Program-made: the position numbers and the translations under genes | Shown: piece by piece, positions 52,627-61,233 of the stretch | How positions within the stretch are numbered: the stretch's first letter is position 1 | How the letters are laid out: each line of letters starts with the position of its first letter | NCBI GenBank assembly: GCA_963826695.1 | Contig: CAWGXZ010000001.1 | Location: 1 to 64,000, forward strand | Reading direction: 5' to 3' | Length of the DNA: 64,000 nucleotides | DNA from: CAWGXZ01 sp963826695 | GTDB lineage: Bacteria; Pseudomonadota; Gammaproteobacteria; Burkholderiales; Burkholderiaceae_C | Notes under the pieces: model-generated | The model's database searches: none | The model's input: only the letters and a program-made list of their open reading frames with translations | Told to the model about the DNA's origin: nothing

Positions 52627-53318
52627 TAGAGACCCGCCATGAGGGCGCTGAGCGCGAACCATTGAAAGGCATAGCCGTGGTGGCGGTGGACGTCGACGGC
52701 GGGACGGGGCCAGGTACGCAGCAGCCCGTCGGGCCTGGCGCCCGCCGAGTCGAGCTGGATGACCGACAGCGGCCGCAATTGCAGCCGGACTTCCTGCGCA
52801 AAGCCGACCGGGTCGAGATTCTGACGGATCGGACCCCGGTCGTCGCCACCGAAGTCATAAAGCCGACCCGGCCACGGGCCGATGCGGCCCACCAGTTCAA
52901 CCGTCCCAGCGGGTGTATCCAGCGGCGCAAGCCGCGTGCGGTCGAGCGGATCGCGCGGTAACCAGCCCCGCTGCACCAGGATCGCTTCGCCTGCCGCGGC
53001 GTGCTCGGGCAACAGCGGGGTGACGACATAGAAGCCCGGCCGACCGTTCATTTGACGGTTGTCGAGGTAGCGTGTCGCGTCGACCACCCAGCGGCCACGC
53101 AAGCGGACGGTGCGGTCGAGCTGGGGCGGCAGGTTGTCGGCGGTCGTGGCGAGCTCGGCCCAGGAAAGCGTCGGCAGGTCCTTGCGCGCGTCGACAGACG
53201 CCTGCAGGGCCTGCTTGCGCGCGGCACGGTCGAGCTGCCAGGCACCCAGCCGGGCGGTCAGTGCCACGCCGACGAGCGTCGCCAGCAGCACGATGCGTCG
53301 CCGCCAGACCAGCGTCAT
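52581..53318 (-). CDS. SURF1-family cytochrome oxidase assembly protein
   Basis: 245 residues with two terminal membrane helices (VLLATLVGVALTARLGAWQL and FALSALMAGLYVWFQLVRPR) around a periplasmic domain, the SURF1/Shy1 layout. Conserved pieces: LGAWQLDRAARKQ, RPGFYVVTPL, VQRGWLPRD, and GYAFQWFALSA. It probably helps insert heme A into subunit I. It faces the DUF2909 gene across 36 bases. Confidence 0.9.
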   Translation of the reverse strand: MTLVWRRRIVLLATLVGVALTARLGAWQLDRAARKQALQASVDARKDLPTLSWAELATTADNLPPQLDRTVRLRGRWVVDATRYLDNRQMNGRPGFYVVTPLLPEHAAAGEAILVQRGWLPRDPLDRTRLAPLDTPAGTVELVGRIGPWPGRLYDFGGDDRGPIRQNLDPVGFAQEVRLQLRPLSVIQLDSAGARPDGLLRTWPRPAVDVHRHHGYAFQWFALSALMAGLYVWFQLVRPRLGRSR

Positions 53319-53354
53319 GCCGCGCTGTCGCGCCGCCGCGGATAATCCGAGCCG

Positions 53355-53582
53355 ATGAAGATCCTTGTCGCCGTGGCATTCGTGGCCATTCTCGGAGCCC
53401 TCTTCACCGCAGGCGTGACGATGCTGCGCAGCGGCCGCCAGGTGGGCGAGGGCCAGCCGAAGTCGAAGGCCATGGCACGTGCACTGGCCTGGCGCGTTGG
53501 AATTTCGGTGACGCTGTTCATCGCGCTGCTGGTTGCCTATCTGGCGGGATGGATCGAACCGACCGGGATTCCGCTGCGCTGA
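53355..53582 (+). CDS. Small twin-helix membrane protein, DUF2909 family
   Basis: 75 residues with two membrane helices (LVAVAFVAILGALFTAGVTM and VGISVTLFIALLVAYLAGWI) joined by a short basic loop. This topology and the ALxxRxxxS-like ARALAWRVGISV region match DUF2909, which is often found by cytochrome oxidase genes. Function unknown. It is the only rightward gene in this cluster and is followed by a strong terminator. Confidence 0.78.
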   Translation: MKILVAVAFVAILGALFTAGVTMLRSGRQVGEGQPKSKAMARALAWRVGISVTLFIALLVAYLAGWIEPTGIPLR

Positions 53583-53598
53583 CGTCGCACCGAAGTGC

Positions 53599-53622
53599 GA
53601 AAAGGCCGCTCGAAGCGGCCTT
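53599..53622. terminator. Bidirectional rho-independent terminator
   Basis: AAAAGGCCGCTCGAAGCGGC followed by CTTT makes a nine to ten base-pair stem with a GCTCGAAGC-type tip, flanked by A's on one side and T's on the other. It sits between the convergent DUF2909 gene and ctaE and can end transcription from both. Confidence 0.8.
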
Positions 53623-53659
53623 TCTCAAGTTCGGGCGGCGATTGCCGCCAATCACCGCT

Positions 53660-54544
53660 TCAGAGCCAGTAGACGACGACGTACAGGCCGAGCCAGACGA
53701 CGTCGACGAAGTGCCAGTACCAGGCCGCCCCCTCGAAGCCGAAATGCCGCTGCGGCGTGAAGTGCCCCTTCTGCAGGCGCAGCGTGATGAACAGCAGCAT
53801 CAGCATGCCGACGAAGACATGGAAGCCGTGGAAGCCGGTCAGCATGAAGAACGTCGAGCCGAAGATGCCCGAGCTCAGCTTCAGGTTCAGGTCGCTGTAG
53901 GCGTGCGCATATTCGTAGCCCTGGACGAACAGGAAGGTGGTGCCGAGGGCGACGGTGACCCACATCCAGGTAATCGTCTTGACGCGCTGCCCGGCCAGCA
54001 GGGCGTGGTGGGCAATGGTCAGGGTCACGCCCGAGGTCAGCAGCAGCGCCGTGTTGATCGTCGGCAACGGCCATGGGCCCATCGTCCTGAACGGCTCGAT
54101 GGTGCCTGCCGGCGACGCGGTTGCGCCCGCCTGGATGCTGGGCCAGATCGCCTTGAAATCGGGCCACAGGATGGCATTCTCGAGGCTGCCGAGGCTCGGT
54201 ACCGAATACAGCCGGGCCCAGAACAGGGCGCCGAAGAAGGCGCCGAAGAACATCACCTCGGAGAAGATGAACCAGCTCATGCTCCAGCGATAGGAGATGT
54301 CGATCCGGTCGCTGTAGAGACCGTTCTCGCTTTCGTTGATCGACGTGCGGAACCATCCCTGCAGGACGAAGGCCCAGACCACCAGCCCCGCCAGCGTCAC
54401 CCACGGCGCCCAGCCGGCGCCGTTGACCCACTGCGAGGCGCCGAAAATAACCAGGAAAAGCCCCGCCGACAGCATCACCGGGAAGCGTGAGGGTTCGGGG
54501 ATGAAGTAGTGGGGTGCGCTTCCTGCGTGTGTCGCTGCCGACAT
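53660..54544 (-). CDS. ctaE: Cytochrome c oxidase subunit III
   Basis: 294 residues, seven membrane helices. SMSWFIFSEVMFFGAFFGAL holds the conserved Glu, and FFMLTGFHGFHVFVGMLMLL and WYWHFVDVVWLGLYVVVYW are subunit III signatures. HYFIPEPSRFP at the N-terminus is typical of betaproteobacteria. Last structural gene of the leftward oxidase operon; a terminator lies 38 bases downstream of its stop. Confidence 0.95.
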   Translation of the reverse strand: MSAATHAGSAPHYFIPEPSRFPVMLSAGLFLVIFGASQWVNGAGWAPWVTLAGLVVWAFVLQGWFRTSINESENGLYSDRIDISYRWSMSWFIFSEVMFFGAFFGALFWARLYSVPSLGSLENAILWPDFKAIWPSIQAGATASPAGTIEPFRTMGPWPLPTINTALLLTSGVTLTIAHHALLAGQRVKTITWMWVTVALGTTFLFVQGYEYAHAYSDLNLKLSSGIFGSTFFMLTGFHGFHVFVGMLMLLFITLRLQKGHFTPQRHFGFEGAAWYWHFVDVVWLGLYVVVYWL

Positions 54545-54589
54545 GGGGGCTCCTGGGCGAAAACGAAAAAATAACGTGTTGCGGGGGCT

Positions 54590-54820
54590 TCAGCTCTTGG
54601 CCACGCCGCTGGAAAGGACCCAGCTGACAAGCGCAATCAGGATCAGTACGAAGCCGAGTGCCGCGATGAGCGCGGCGATGATGACATGCCGTGGATTCAG
54701 CTCGGCGACGTCGCGCTCGTAGTCGACCGACCTGCGCACGCCGAAGAACGACCAGGCCACCGCGCGCAGGCTGCGCAGAAAACCGAGCGGCCGCCTCGTC
54801 GATGTGGCGCGCGTGCTCAA
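54590..54820 (-). CDS. Small membrane protein, DUF2970 family
   Basis: 76 residues. A soluble basic start with SLRAVAWSFFGVRRSVDYER and one C-terminal membrane helix (VIIAALIAALGFVLILIALV) are the DUF2970 pattern; this family regularly sits between ctaG and ctaE. It overlaps ctaG by four bases. Likely accessory to oxidase assembly or stability, unproven. Confidence 0.8.
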   Translation of the reverse strand: MSTRATSTRRPLGFLRSLRAVAWSFFGVRRSVDYERDVAELNPRHVIIAALIAALGFVLILIALVSWVLSSGVAKS

Positions 54821-55449
54821 AGTCGCACCTCCGGTCTGGCGGGGGCGACGGCCACCGCCTCCGGCGCCGCGGGCACCTTGCCGCCGACCTCGAAGAAGGT
54901 ATAGGACAGCGTGATCGTGGTCACGTCACGCGGCAACTTCGGGTCGATGACGAACACCACCGGCCAGCGGCGGCTCTCACCCGGCCTGAGCACGTATTCG
55001 TTGAAGCAGAAGCACTCCAGCTTGTTGAAGTGCGGCCCGGCCTGCCGCGGGGCGTAGCTCGGAATCGCCTGCGCCGCCATGGTGCGCGGCTGGCGATTGC
55101 GGAATTCGTACATCACCGTCGCAATCTCGCCGGGATGAACCTGCAGACTGGCGAGCGCCGGCTTGAAGTCCCATGGCCCGCGCGCGTTGGCGTCGAACTC
55201 GACGGTGATTCGGCGACTGCGATCGATCTGGGTGTTCTCGGCCCGGCCGGCCTGCATGCCCGGCAGCTTGCGCTCGGCGATGGCCAGCACGTTGATGCCG
55301 AGCGCCGCACAGACGGCGCGGTACATCGGCACCAACCCGTATCCGAAGCCGAACATCAGCGCCGCGATGACCACCAGCTTGGCCACCATCCGCAGGTTGT
55401 CGGCGTCGAGCGCGGCATCGGACCCGCCGCGACCGAAAGGCACTTTCAT
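54817..55449 (-). CDS. ctaG: Cytochrome c oxidase assembly protein CtaG/COX11
   Basis: 210 residues from ATG 55449, which overlaps the 40-residue gene upstream as ATGA; a start at 55470 is less likely. One membrane helix (AKLVVIAALMFGFGYGLVPM) and a periplasmic Ig-like domain with the copper motif NKLECFCFNEYVL, where the C-F-C pair binds Cu for the CuB site. The C-terminus ITLSYTFFEVGG is typical. Confidence 0.93.
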   Translation of the reverse strand: MKVPFGRGGSDAALDADNLRMVAKLVVIAALMFGFGYGLVPMYRAVCAALGINVLAIAERKLPGMQAGRAENTQIDRSRRITVEFDANARGPWDFKPALASLQVHPGEIATVMYEFRNRQPRTMAAQAIPSYAPRQAGPHFNKLECFCFNEYVLRPGESRRWPVVFVIDPKLPRDVTTITLSYTFFEVGGKVPAAPEAVAVAPARPEVRL

Positions 55450-55568
55450 CCGGCGCCACCGAAGAGCCACGCGCGGGCGAAGAAGCCAACGAAAAAGACC
55501 GCTGCGACCGACGCCAGGATCAAGGCCAGGCGCCGGTTCCGACGGCGCAGCTCGACATCCGGCGTCAT
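55446..55568 (-). CDS. Cytochrome oxidase small assembly protein (40 residues)
   Basis: A short gene between ctaD and ctaG: MTPDVELRRRNRRLALILAS, then VAAVFFVGFFARAWLFGGAG and stop. A charged N-terminus precedes one membrane helix. ATG 55568 lies seven bases beyond the ctaD stop codon and its TGA overlaps the ctaG ATG, so coupling is tight. The position, size and topology match the small proteins annotated as cytochrome oxidase small assembly protein in betaproteobacteria. Too short for most gene finders. Confidence 0.75.
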   Translation of the reverse strand: MTPDVELRRRNRRLALILASVAAVFFVGFFARAWLFGGAG

Positions 55569-55575
55569 GGCCACC

Positions 55576-57216
55576 TCAGGCGCGCTCAACCAGCACCTGC
55601 GTGCCTGCGGCATTCAGGCGTGGCGGTGTCTCGAAGGTGTGGAAGGGCGCCGGCGACGGCACGTCCCACTCGAGACCCTCGGCACCTTCCCAGGGACGCT
55701 GCGCGGCCTTTTCGCCTTTGCCGCGCATGCACGGCAGCACGACGAAGAAGAAGAAATAGACCTGCGCGAAGCCGAATCCGAAAGCGCCGATCGACGCGAT
55801 CATGTTGAAGTCGGCGAACTGCATCGGGTAGTCGGCGTAGCGCCGCGGCATCCCGGCGAGCCCCAGGAAGTGCATCGGGAAGAACGTCACGTTGAAAAAG
55901 ATCAGCGAAGCCCAGAAATGGATCTGCCCGCGCAGTTCGCTGTACATCACCCCGGTCCACTTCGGCACCCAGTAGTAGAAACCGGAGAACATCGCAAACA
56001 GCGACCCGGCAACCAGCACGTAGTGGAAGTGCGCAACGACGTAGTAGGTGTCCTGCAGCTGGATGTCGATCGGCGCCACCGACAGGATCACCCCCGTCAG
56101 ACCGCCGATCGTGAACACCCAGATGAAGCCGATCGCGAACAGCATCGGCGTCTCGAAGGTCATCGAGCCGCGCCACATGGTGGCGATCCAGTTGAACACC
56201 TTCACGCCGGTCGGCACCGCGATCAGCATCGTCGCGTACATGAAGAACAGCTGCCCGGTCACCGGCATGCCGGTGGTGAACATGTGGTGCGCCCAGACGA
56301 TGAACGACAGGATAGCGATCGACGAGGTCGCGTAGACCATCGAGGTGTAGCCGAACAGCCGCTTGCGCGAGAACGCCGGGATCACCGCGCTGATGATGCC
56401 GAACGCCGGCAGGATCATGATGTAGACCTCGGGATGCCCGAAGAACCAGAAGATGTGCTGGTACATGATCGGGTCGCCGCCACCCGCCGGATTGAAGAAG
56501 CTGGTGCCGAAATGGCGGTCGGTCAGCGTCATCGTGATCGCGCCAGCGAGCACCGGCATGACGGCGATCAGCAGGTAGGCGGTGATCAGCCAGGTCCAGC
56601 AGAAGAGCGGCATCTTCATCAGCGTCATGCCGGGCGCGCGCATGTTGAGCACGGTGACGATGATGTTGATCGAGCCCATGATCGAACTGGCGCCCATGAT
56701 GTGCATGGCAAAGATGCCGGCGTCCATCGACGGACCCATCTGCAGCGTCAGCGGGGCGTAGAGCGTCCAGCCGGCGGCCGGCGCTCCGCCGGGCATGAAG
56801 AACGACAGCACGAGCATGGTCGCTGCCGGGATCAGCAGCCAGAAGCTGAGGTTGTTCATCCGCGCGAACGCCATGTCGGCGGCGCCGATCTGCAGCGGGA
56901 TCATCCAGTTGGCGAAGCCGACGAAGGCCGGCATGATCGCGCCGAAGACCATGATCAGACCGTGCATGGTCGTGAACTGGTTGAACAGCTGCGGATTGAC
57001 GAATTGCAATCCGGGTTGAAACAGCTCGGCGCGAATGAGCAGCGCGAGCACGCCGCCGATCATCAGCATGGTGAACGAGAACAGCAGGTACATCGTGCCG
57101 ATGTCCTTGTGGTTCGTCGCGTAAAGCCAGCGCCGCCAGCCGTGCGGCTGGTGGTGGTCGTGGTCATGGTCGTGGCCGTCGTGGGCGTGACCGTGCGGGT
57201 CGAGTACTGCACTCAT
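55576..57216 (-). CDS. ctaD: Cytochrome c oxidase subunit I
   Basis: 546 residues, twelve membrane helices. Ligands and channel residues are visible: FTMLMIGGVLALLIRAELFQ and TTMHGLIMVFGAIMPAFVGF (heme a His, D-channel), WFFGHPEVYIMILPAFGIIS (CuB His and cross-linked Tyr), WAHHMFTTGMP (CuB His pair) and VVAHFHYVLVAGSLFAMFSG (heme His pair). The His/Asp-rich start (HGHAHDGHDHDHDHHQPHGW) may bind metal. Follows ctaC by 22 bases. Confidence 0.97.
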   Translation of the reverse strand: MSAVLDPHGHAHDGHDHDHDHHQPHGWRRWLYATNHKDIGTMYLLFSFTMLMIGGVLALLIRAELFQPGLQFVNPQLFNQFTTMHGLIMVFGAIMPAFVGFANWMIPLQIGAADMAFARMNNLSFWLLIPAATMLVLSFFMPGGAPAAGWTLYAPLTLQMGPSMDAGIFAMHIMGASSIMGSINIIVTVLNMRAPGMTLMKMPLFCWTWLITAYLLIAVMPVLAGAITMTLTDRHFGTSFFNPAGGGDPIMYQHIFWFFGHPEVYIMILPAFGIISAVIPAFSRKRLFGYTSMVYATSSIAILSFIVWAHHMFTTGMPVTGQLFFMYATMLIAVPTGVKVFNWIATMWRGSMTFETPMLFAIGFIWVFTIGGLTGVILSVAPIDIQLQDTYYVVAHFHYVLVAGSLFAMFSGFYYWVPKWTGVMYSELRGQIHFWASLIFFNVTFFPMHFLGLAGMPRRYADYPMQFADFNMIASIGAFGFGFAQVYFFFFVVLPCMRGKGEKAAQRPWEGAEGLEWDVPSPAPFHTFETPPRLNAAGTQVLVERA

Positions 57217-57238
57217 CGCGATTCCTTGTTGCTTTCGG

Positions 57239-58432
57239 TCAGGACTTGCTCGCCCGCAGCGGCGCTACTTCCGCCGGCTGGACGATCTGCCCCGTCTGGT
57301 TCGACCACTGGTTCTTGGTATAGGTGATGACGGCGGCAATGTCGGTGTCGCTGAGCTGCTTCCAAGACGGCATCGCGCCGCGGCCGTGCAACAGGACGTT
57401 GACCTGCCTGGACTTGTCGGCATCGAGAACCAGCGCCGAGGCGTCGAGCGGGAGAATGCCGGGGCCGCCCTTGCCGCTCGCCTGGTGGCAGGCGACGCAG
57501 TTGGCGCCGTAGACCTTGGAGCCGCGATCGACCAGTTCGGCCAGCGCCCAGACCTTGTTCGGGTCGTCGGCACGCGCGGCCATTTCCTTCTGTTTCTCTC
57601 CCACCCACTGGGTGTACTGCGCCTGGCTCACCACCTTGACATGGATCGGCATGTACGCGTGCTCCTTGCCGCAGAGCTCCATGCACTGGCCGTAGAAATC
57701 GCCGATCTGCTCGGCACGGAACCAGGTGTCGCGGACGAAGCCCGGAACCGCGTCCTGCTTGACACCGAGCGAGGGCACGGCGAACGCGTGGATCACGTCG
57801 CTGGCGGTGGTGATGATGCGCACCTTCTTGTGCACCGGCACGACCAGCGGGTGGTCGACCTTCAGCAGGTAATCGTCGCCCGCGGGCTTGCCGGTATCGG
57901 AGAGGTGCCGCTGGGTCGGGTCGAGCGTGGACAGGAAGCCGATGCCGGCACCCTCGCCGCCCAGATAGTCGTAGCCCCATTTCCACTGGATGCCGGTGGC
58001 CTTGATGGTCAGGTCCGCGCCGCTGGTGTCCTTCATTGCGACCACCGCCTTGGTCGCCGGCAGTGCCATCAGGATGACGATGACGAACGGCACGATCGTC
58101 CAGGCAATCTCGACCGCGGTGCTTTCGTGGAAGTTGGCCGACTTGGCGCCTTTCGACTTGCGGTGCTTCAGGATCGAATAGAACATCACCGCGAAGACGG
58201 CGATGAAGATCACCGTGCAGACGATCAGCATGAAGTTGTGCAGCCACTGCTGCTCGACCGCGATCCGTGACGCCGGCTGGGGCAGGTCGATCTGCCGGTT
58301 CGCAGGGCCACCGGGCAGGTCGCGGACCTCGGCGGCGACACAGGGCAGCGCCGTTGCCACCCACAGGCCAGCCTGAAGGGCCATACGGCTCGTTGCCTGG
58401 CAAAGTGCTCTCATCGTCTTCGTCTCGGTCAT
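57239..58432 (-). CDS. ctaC: Cytochrome c oxidase subunit II with fused cytochrome c domain
   Basis: 397 residues. Signal peptide (ending LPCVAAEV), two membrane helices (NFMLIVCTVIFIAVFAVMFY and IAWTIVPFVIVILMALPATK), the CuA domain with FYGQCMELCGKEHAYMPI, and then a C-terminal class I cytochrome c with GANCVACHQASGKGGPG and the Met ligand region GRGAMPSWKQLSD. The fused heme domain means electrons can arrive through a bound cytochrome, as in caa3-like oxidases. First gene of the leftward oxidase operon. Confidence 0.95.
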   Translation of the reverse strand: MTETKTMRALCQATSRMALQAGLWVATALPCVAAEVRDLPGGPANRQIDLPQPASRIAVEQQWLHNFMLIVCTVIFIAVFAVMFYSILKHRKSKGAKSANFHESTAVEIAWTIVPFVIVILMALPATKAVVAMKDTSGADLTIKATGIQWKWGYDYLGGEGAGIGFLSTLDPTQRHLSDTGKPAGDDYLLKVDHPLVVPVHKKVRIITTASDVIHAFAVPSLGVKQDAVPGFVRDTWFRAEQIGDFYGQCMELCGKEHAYMPIHVKVVSQAQYTQWVGEKQKEMAARADDPNKVWALAELVDRGSKVYGANCVACHQASGKGGPGILPLDASALVLDADKSRQVNVLLHGRGAMPSWKQLSDTDIAAVITYTKNQWSNQTGQIVQPAEVAPLRASKS

Positions 58433-58445
58433 GGCTATGTTGATT

Positions 58446-59000
58446 TCAGCGCGCTGCTACCGTCTCGCCGATTCGCCAGCAGCGCAGCGCATGGCGCAAT
58501 TCTTCCGCAAGCTGGCTGCGCAGCTCCGGCCGCAGGAAGCGGCCGATGGCGATCCGCTGCCCGCGCCCGGATAGCTCGATCAATGAACGATCGTTCGACG
58601 AGGGCTCGATACGGACCCAGGCCAGGTCGAAGTCGGCCCGGTCGAGCCTGCTGCCGCAGTGGTGCTCGACATGCAGGCAGCGGTCATCCATGGCAATGAC
58701 TTCCCGATCGCGCGCATGGCGTGCATGGACCAGCATGGCAATGCCGACCGCCAGCATTTCGAGACCCGCAAAAGGAACGATCAAGGCCACCCCCTGCATC
58801 CAGAAAAACACCGCGACGCAAAACGACAGGGCGCACAAAAGCAGATAGCCACGCATCAGCTCGCCAGGCGTCAGCGAGCAGTTGCGCGAAAAGCGCCATT
58901 CGACGCCACCGGCGGACCCGCAATCCACGCCGAGCCTGCGGCGTCGGCTCGGCAGGGTGTCGCAGGCAGACGCTGAAGACGTGGTGGCCGGCATGCTCAA
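58446..59000 (-). CDS. DUF2244-family membrane protein
   Basis: 184 residues. Two adjacent membrane helices (YLLLCALSFCVAVFFWMQGV and IVPFAGLEMLAVGIAMLVHA) followed by a cytoplasmic beta-rich domain (VEHHCGSRLDRADFDLAWVR, GQRIAIGRFLRPELRSQLAE) match DUF2244, which is often found before ctaC. The first 30 residues are unlike the family, so a start nearer residue 30 is possible. Function unknown. A weak 100-base gap separates it from the methyltransferase gene. Confidence 0.75.
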   Translation of the reverse strand: MSMPATTSSASACDTLPSRRRRLGVDCGSAGGVEWRFSRNCSLTPGELMRGYLLLCALSFCVAVFFWMQGVALIVPFAGLEMLAVGIAMLVHARHARDREVIAMDDRCLHVEHHCGSRLDRADFDLAWVRIEPSSNDRSLIELSGRGQRIAIGRFLRPELRSQLAEELRHALRCWRIGETVAAR

Positions 59001-59103
59001 CGGGACAATTCGATCCAGGGGCGGCGCAAGGTCGGAAGGACCGGAGGCAACTGCAGCGAAGGCACGCCGCAGCAGGGTGTCATTCTACCGGCACATTGCC
59101 TGC

Positions 59104-60012
59104 TCAGCTGCCGCTTCGCGGGGCTTTGACCAGCGTGCGCATGGTATCGAGCGAGACCGTCGTGCTGGTCGCGCGTGGCGGCTTCGGCGGCGCCTTGAAT
59201 GCATGGCCGTAGGCGATCTCGAACTGCAGCGCGAGCCGGCCATCGGCGCCGCGCAGCGCTTCCAGCCGTTGCTGCAGTTCGGCTTTCCAGCGCGGCGTTC
59301 GCAGGCCGGCCGGTCGATGCGGCGAGACGTTGCCGCCGAGGCCGCGCAGCTCTTCCAGCAGCGCCGCGGCCGTGGGCCAGGTGAGGGTGAGCGTTTCCTG
59401 ATCCATCACCGGATCGGCGAAGCCAGCCTGGACGAGCATGTCGCCGAAGTCATGCATGTCGACGAACTCGATACCCGGCGCCGGCCAGCCGGCGAGGCGG
59501 TAGACCTCGCGCAGCCCGCGCAGCGAACCCGGCCCGAGACTGGAAAACATGACGAAACCATCGACGCCGAGCGACTGCTGCCAGCGCTCGATCAGCGCCG
59601 GCGGATCGGCGACGGCGTGCAACACCATGTTGGCCCAGATCAGGCCCAGCCCCGCGGGCAGCGGCTGGCTGTCGAGCAGCACCTCGACCGGCGGTGCGCG
59701 CCAGCGGCTCGCCTGCCACCAGGCGCCCTGCTCGGCACGCCGGCTGTGCTCGACCAGCCGTGCCGAGGGTTCGACGATCCAGCGGAGCGCGCGTGGATAG
59801 CGTTCGCCGAGCAACTGCGACCCACCGCCGAGCGCACCCGACCAGACGGCGACGCGCTCGGGCTGCGCGCGAATGATCGCCAGTCGCTCGGCCATGCGGC
59901 GGCCAATTTCCGCATGCAGCCACGGCGTCAGCGCGGCACCGGCGGGGGCACGGCGCGCGAGGCGGGCAATCCGTGCCTGCACGGCCGTCGGGTCGAACAG
60001 GCGGGTCGACAT
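59104..60012 (-). CDS. BioC-like SAM-dependent methyltransferase
   Basis: 302 residues resembling malonyl-ACP O-methyltransferase BioC: a start FDPTAVQARIARLARRAP, LGLIWANMVLHAVADPPALI (BioC-type S-N-L/W-A-N region), GFVMFSSLGPGSLRGLREV and FVDMHDFGDMLVQAGFADPV. The classical D-x-G-x-G-x-G SAM motif is poorly conserved, with SGALGGGSQLLGERYP at its place. It may act in biotin synthesis, but no bio gene is adjacent. It diverges from comF with only 20 bases between the start codons. Confidence 0.75.
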   Translation of the reverse strand: MSTRLFDPTAVQARIARLARRAPAGAALTPWLHAEIGRRMAERLAIIRAQPERVAVWSGALGGGSQLLGERYPRALRWIVEPSARLVEHSRRAEQGAWWQASRWRAPPVEVLLDSQPLPAGLGLIWANMVLHAVADPPALIERWQQSLGVDGFVMFSSLGPGSLRGLREVYRLAGWPAPGIEFVDMHDFGDMLVQAGFADPVMDQETLTLTWPTAAALLEELRGLGGNVSPHRPAGLRTPRWKAELQQRLEALRGADGRLALQFEIAYGHAFKAPPKPPRATSTTVSLDTMRTLVKAPRSGS

Positions 60013-60032
60013 GCCTTTCAGTATATTGAGCG

Positions 60033-60761
60033 ATGCGTTCGTTGGCCTTGCGCCCGCTGGAATGGCTGCAGCAGTTGCCGAGCCTTTGCGCCATCTGCCA
60101 TGGGTGGAGCGCGCAGCGCATCTGCCCCGACTGCTGCACCCGCTTTGCGCCGCGGCTGCCGCGCTGCAGGCGCTGCGCGTTGCAAGTGCCGCGCGGCGTG
60201 ACCGACTGCGGCCGGTGCCTGCGCCGGCCGCCGCCCTTCGATTCGGCGTTTGCAGCCGTCGATTACGCGCATCCCTGGGCCGCGCTGATCGCGCGTCTCA
60301 AGTTCGGCGAGGCACTCGACCTGGCCCCCGCGCTCGGCTCGCTGCTCTGCAGCGCAGTTGCCGCGGCGCAACCGCCTGCTGCGCCCAACCTGCTGCTGCC
60401 GGTGCCGCTCGCGCCCGCTCGACTGCGTCAACGCGGCTACAACCAGTCGTGGGAAGTCGCCAGGCATCTTGCGCGGCATTTCGGCACGACTGCCGATGCG
60501 CGGCTGCTGCTGCGGGTGCGCGAGACCCCGCCACAGCAGGGGCTTGCCATGGATCAGCGGGCTGCGAATATTCGCGGCGCCTTTGCCGTGGAACCCGTGC
60601 GCCGCGCCGAACTGCAGGGACGCGCGGTGACCCTGGTCGACGATGTCATGACCACCGGCGAGACCGCCGGTGAACTGGCCCGCATGCTGAAGGCCGCAGG
60701 CGCCTCGACGGTCGCGGTCTGGGTCGTCGCACGGACACCGCCGCCGGGCGAGCCGGCATAG
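60033..60761 (+). CDS. comF: ComF-family phosphoribosyltransferase
   Basis: 242 residues. N-terminal zinc-finger Cys pairs (LCAICHGWSAQRICPDCCTR, CRRCALQV, DCGRCLRR) and a C-terminal type I PRTase domain with LVDDVMTTGETAGELARMLK, the PRPP-binding loop. LLLPVPLAPARLRQRGYNQS, with WEVARHLA after it, is the ComF signature. Involved in natural transformation in some bacteria; role here untested. Its pairing with a divergent BioC-like gene is common in betaproteobacteria. Confidence 0.9.
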   Translation: MRSLALRPLEWLQQLPSLCAICHGWSAQRICPDCCTRFAPRLPRCRRCALQVPRGVTDCGRCLRRPPPFDSAFAAVDYAHPWAALIARLKFGEALDLAPALGSLLCSAVAAAQPPAAPNLLLPVPLAPARLRQRGYNQSWEVARHLARHFGTTADARLLLRVRETPPQQGLAMDQRAANIRGAFAVEPVRRAELQGRAVTLVDDVMTTGETAGELARMLKAAGASTVAVWVVARTPPPGEPA

Positions 60762-60782
60762 CCATTCGCCCGCGGCCGGCGT

Positions 60783-61214
60783 TCAGCGCGCAGGGTGCTG
60801 TGCGGTCGAGCCGCCGGGCACGATCAGCCGCGGATCGACTTCGCGGATGCGCGGGTCGATGTAGTAGCCACCGTACTCGGTGTAGCGCAGGAAGGCCCGG
60901 GCGCAGCGCCGGCATTGCCAGACCTCGGCGCGGTTGTACGGAAAGCAGTCGAGCGCAATCGGCGCGTCGGCCGACCAGTAGTTCGTGCCCTGCGGATGGA
61001 ACTCGTCGAGCGTCGGCTCGGCATCGCCGCCATCCACGAGTGTTCCCGTCTGCTGCAGCAAGGCGTCTTCGAAACCCGCCGGCAGCGACTCCCAGCCCGG
61101 ACAGCGCAGGCCGCTGCAGGCACACGAGCCCTGCTCGGCGGCGGGGCTCGCGCCTGCGACACGGCCTAGGGCCTCCGCGTCGAGCCGCGGCAGCGGCAGC
61201 GTCTGGTCGTTCAT
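60783..61214 (-). CDS. Conserved hypothetical protein with paired cysteines
   Basis: 143 residues, soluble. Cys occur as SCACSGLRCPGW near residues 31-39 and VWQCRRCARAFLRYTEYGGY near residue 100, which looks like a zinc-ribbon half (C-x2-C). DPRIREVDPRLIVP follows. Proteins like this are widespread in Burkholderiales without assigned function, as far as I recall. It is convergent with comF and directly downstream of the Bug-type receptor gene, 19 bases from its stop. Confidence 0.68.
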   Translation of the reverse strand: MNDQTLPLPRLDAEALGRVAGASPAAEQGSCACSGLRCPGWESLPAGFEDALLQQTGTLVDGGDAEPTLDEFHPQGTNYWSADAPIALDCFPYNRAEVWQCRRCARAFLRYTEYGGYYIDPRIREVDPRLIVPGGSTAQHPAR

Positions 61215-61233
61215 CGGCGGGCCCGCACCACGC

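Noticed and set aside
54691..57327. 878-codon open frame on the plus strand
   Set aside because: Antisense to ctaG and ctaD, with the His/Arg/Asp-rich look of a reverse reading of membrane protein genes.
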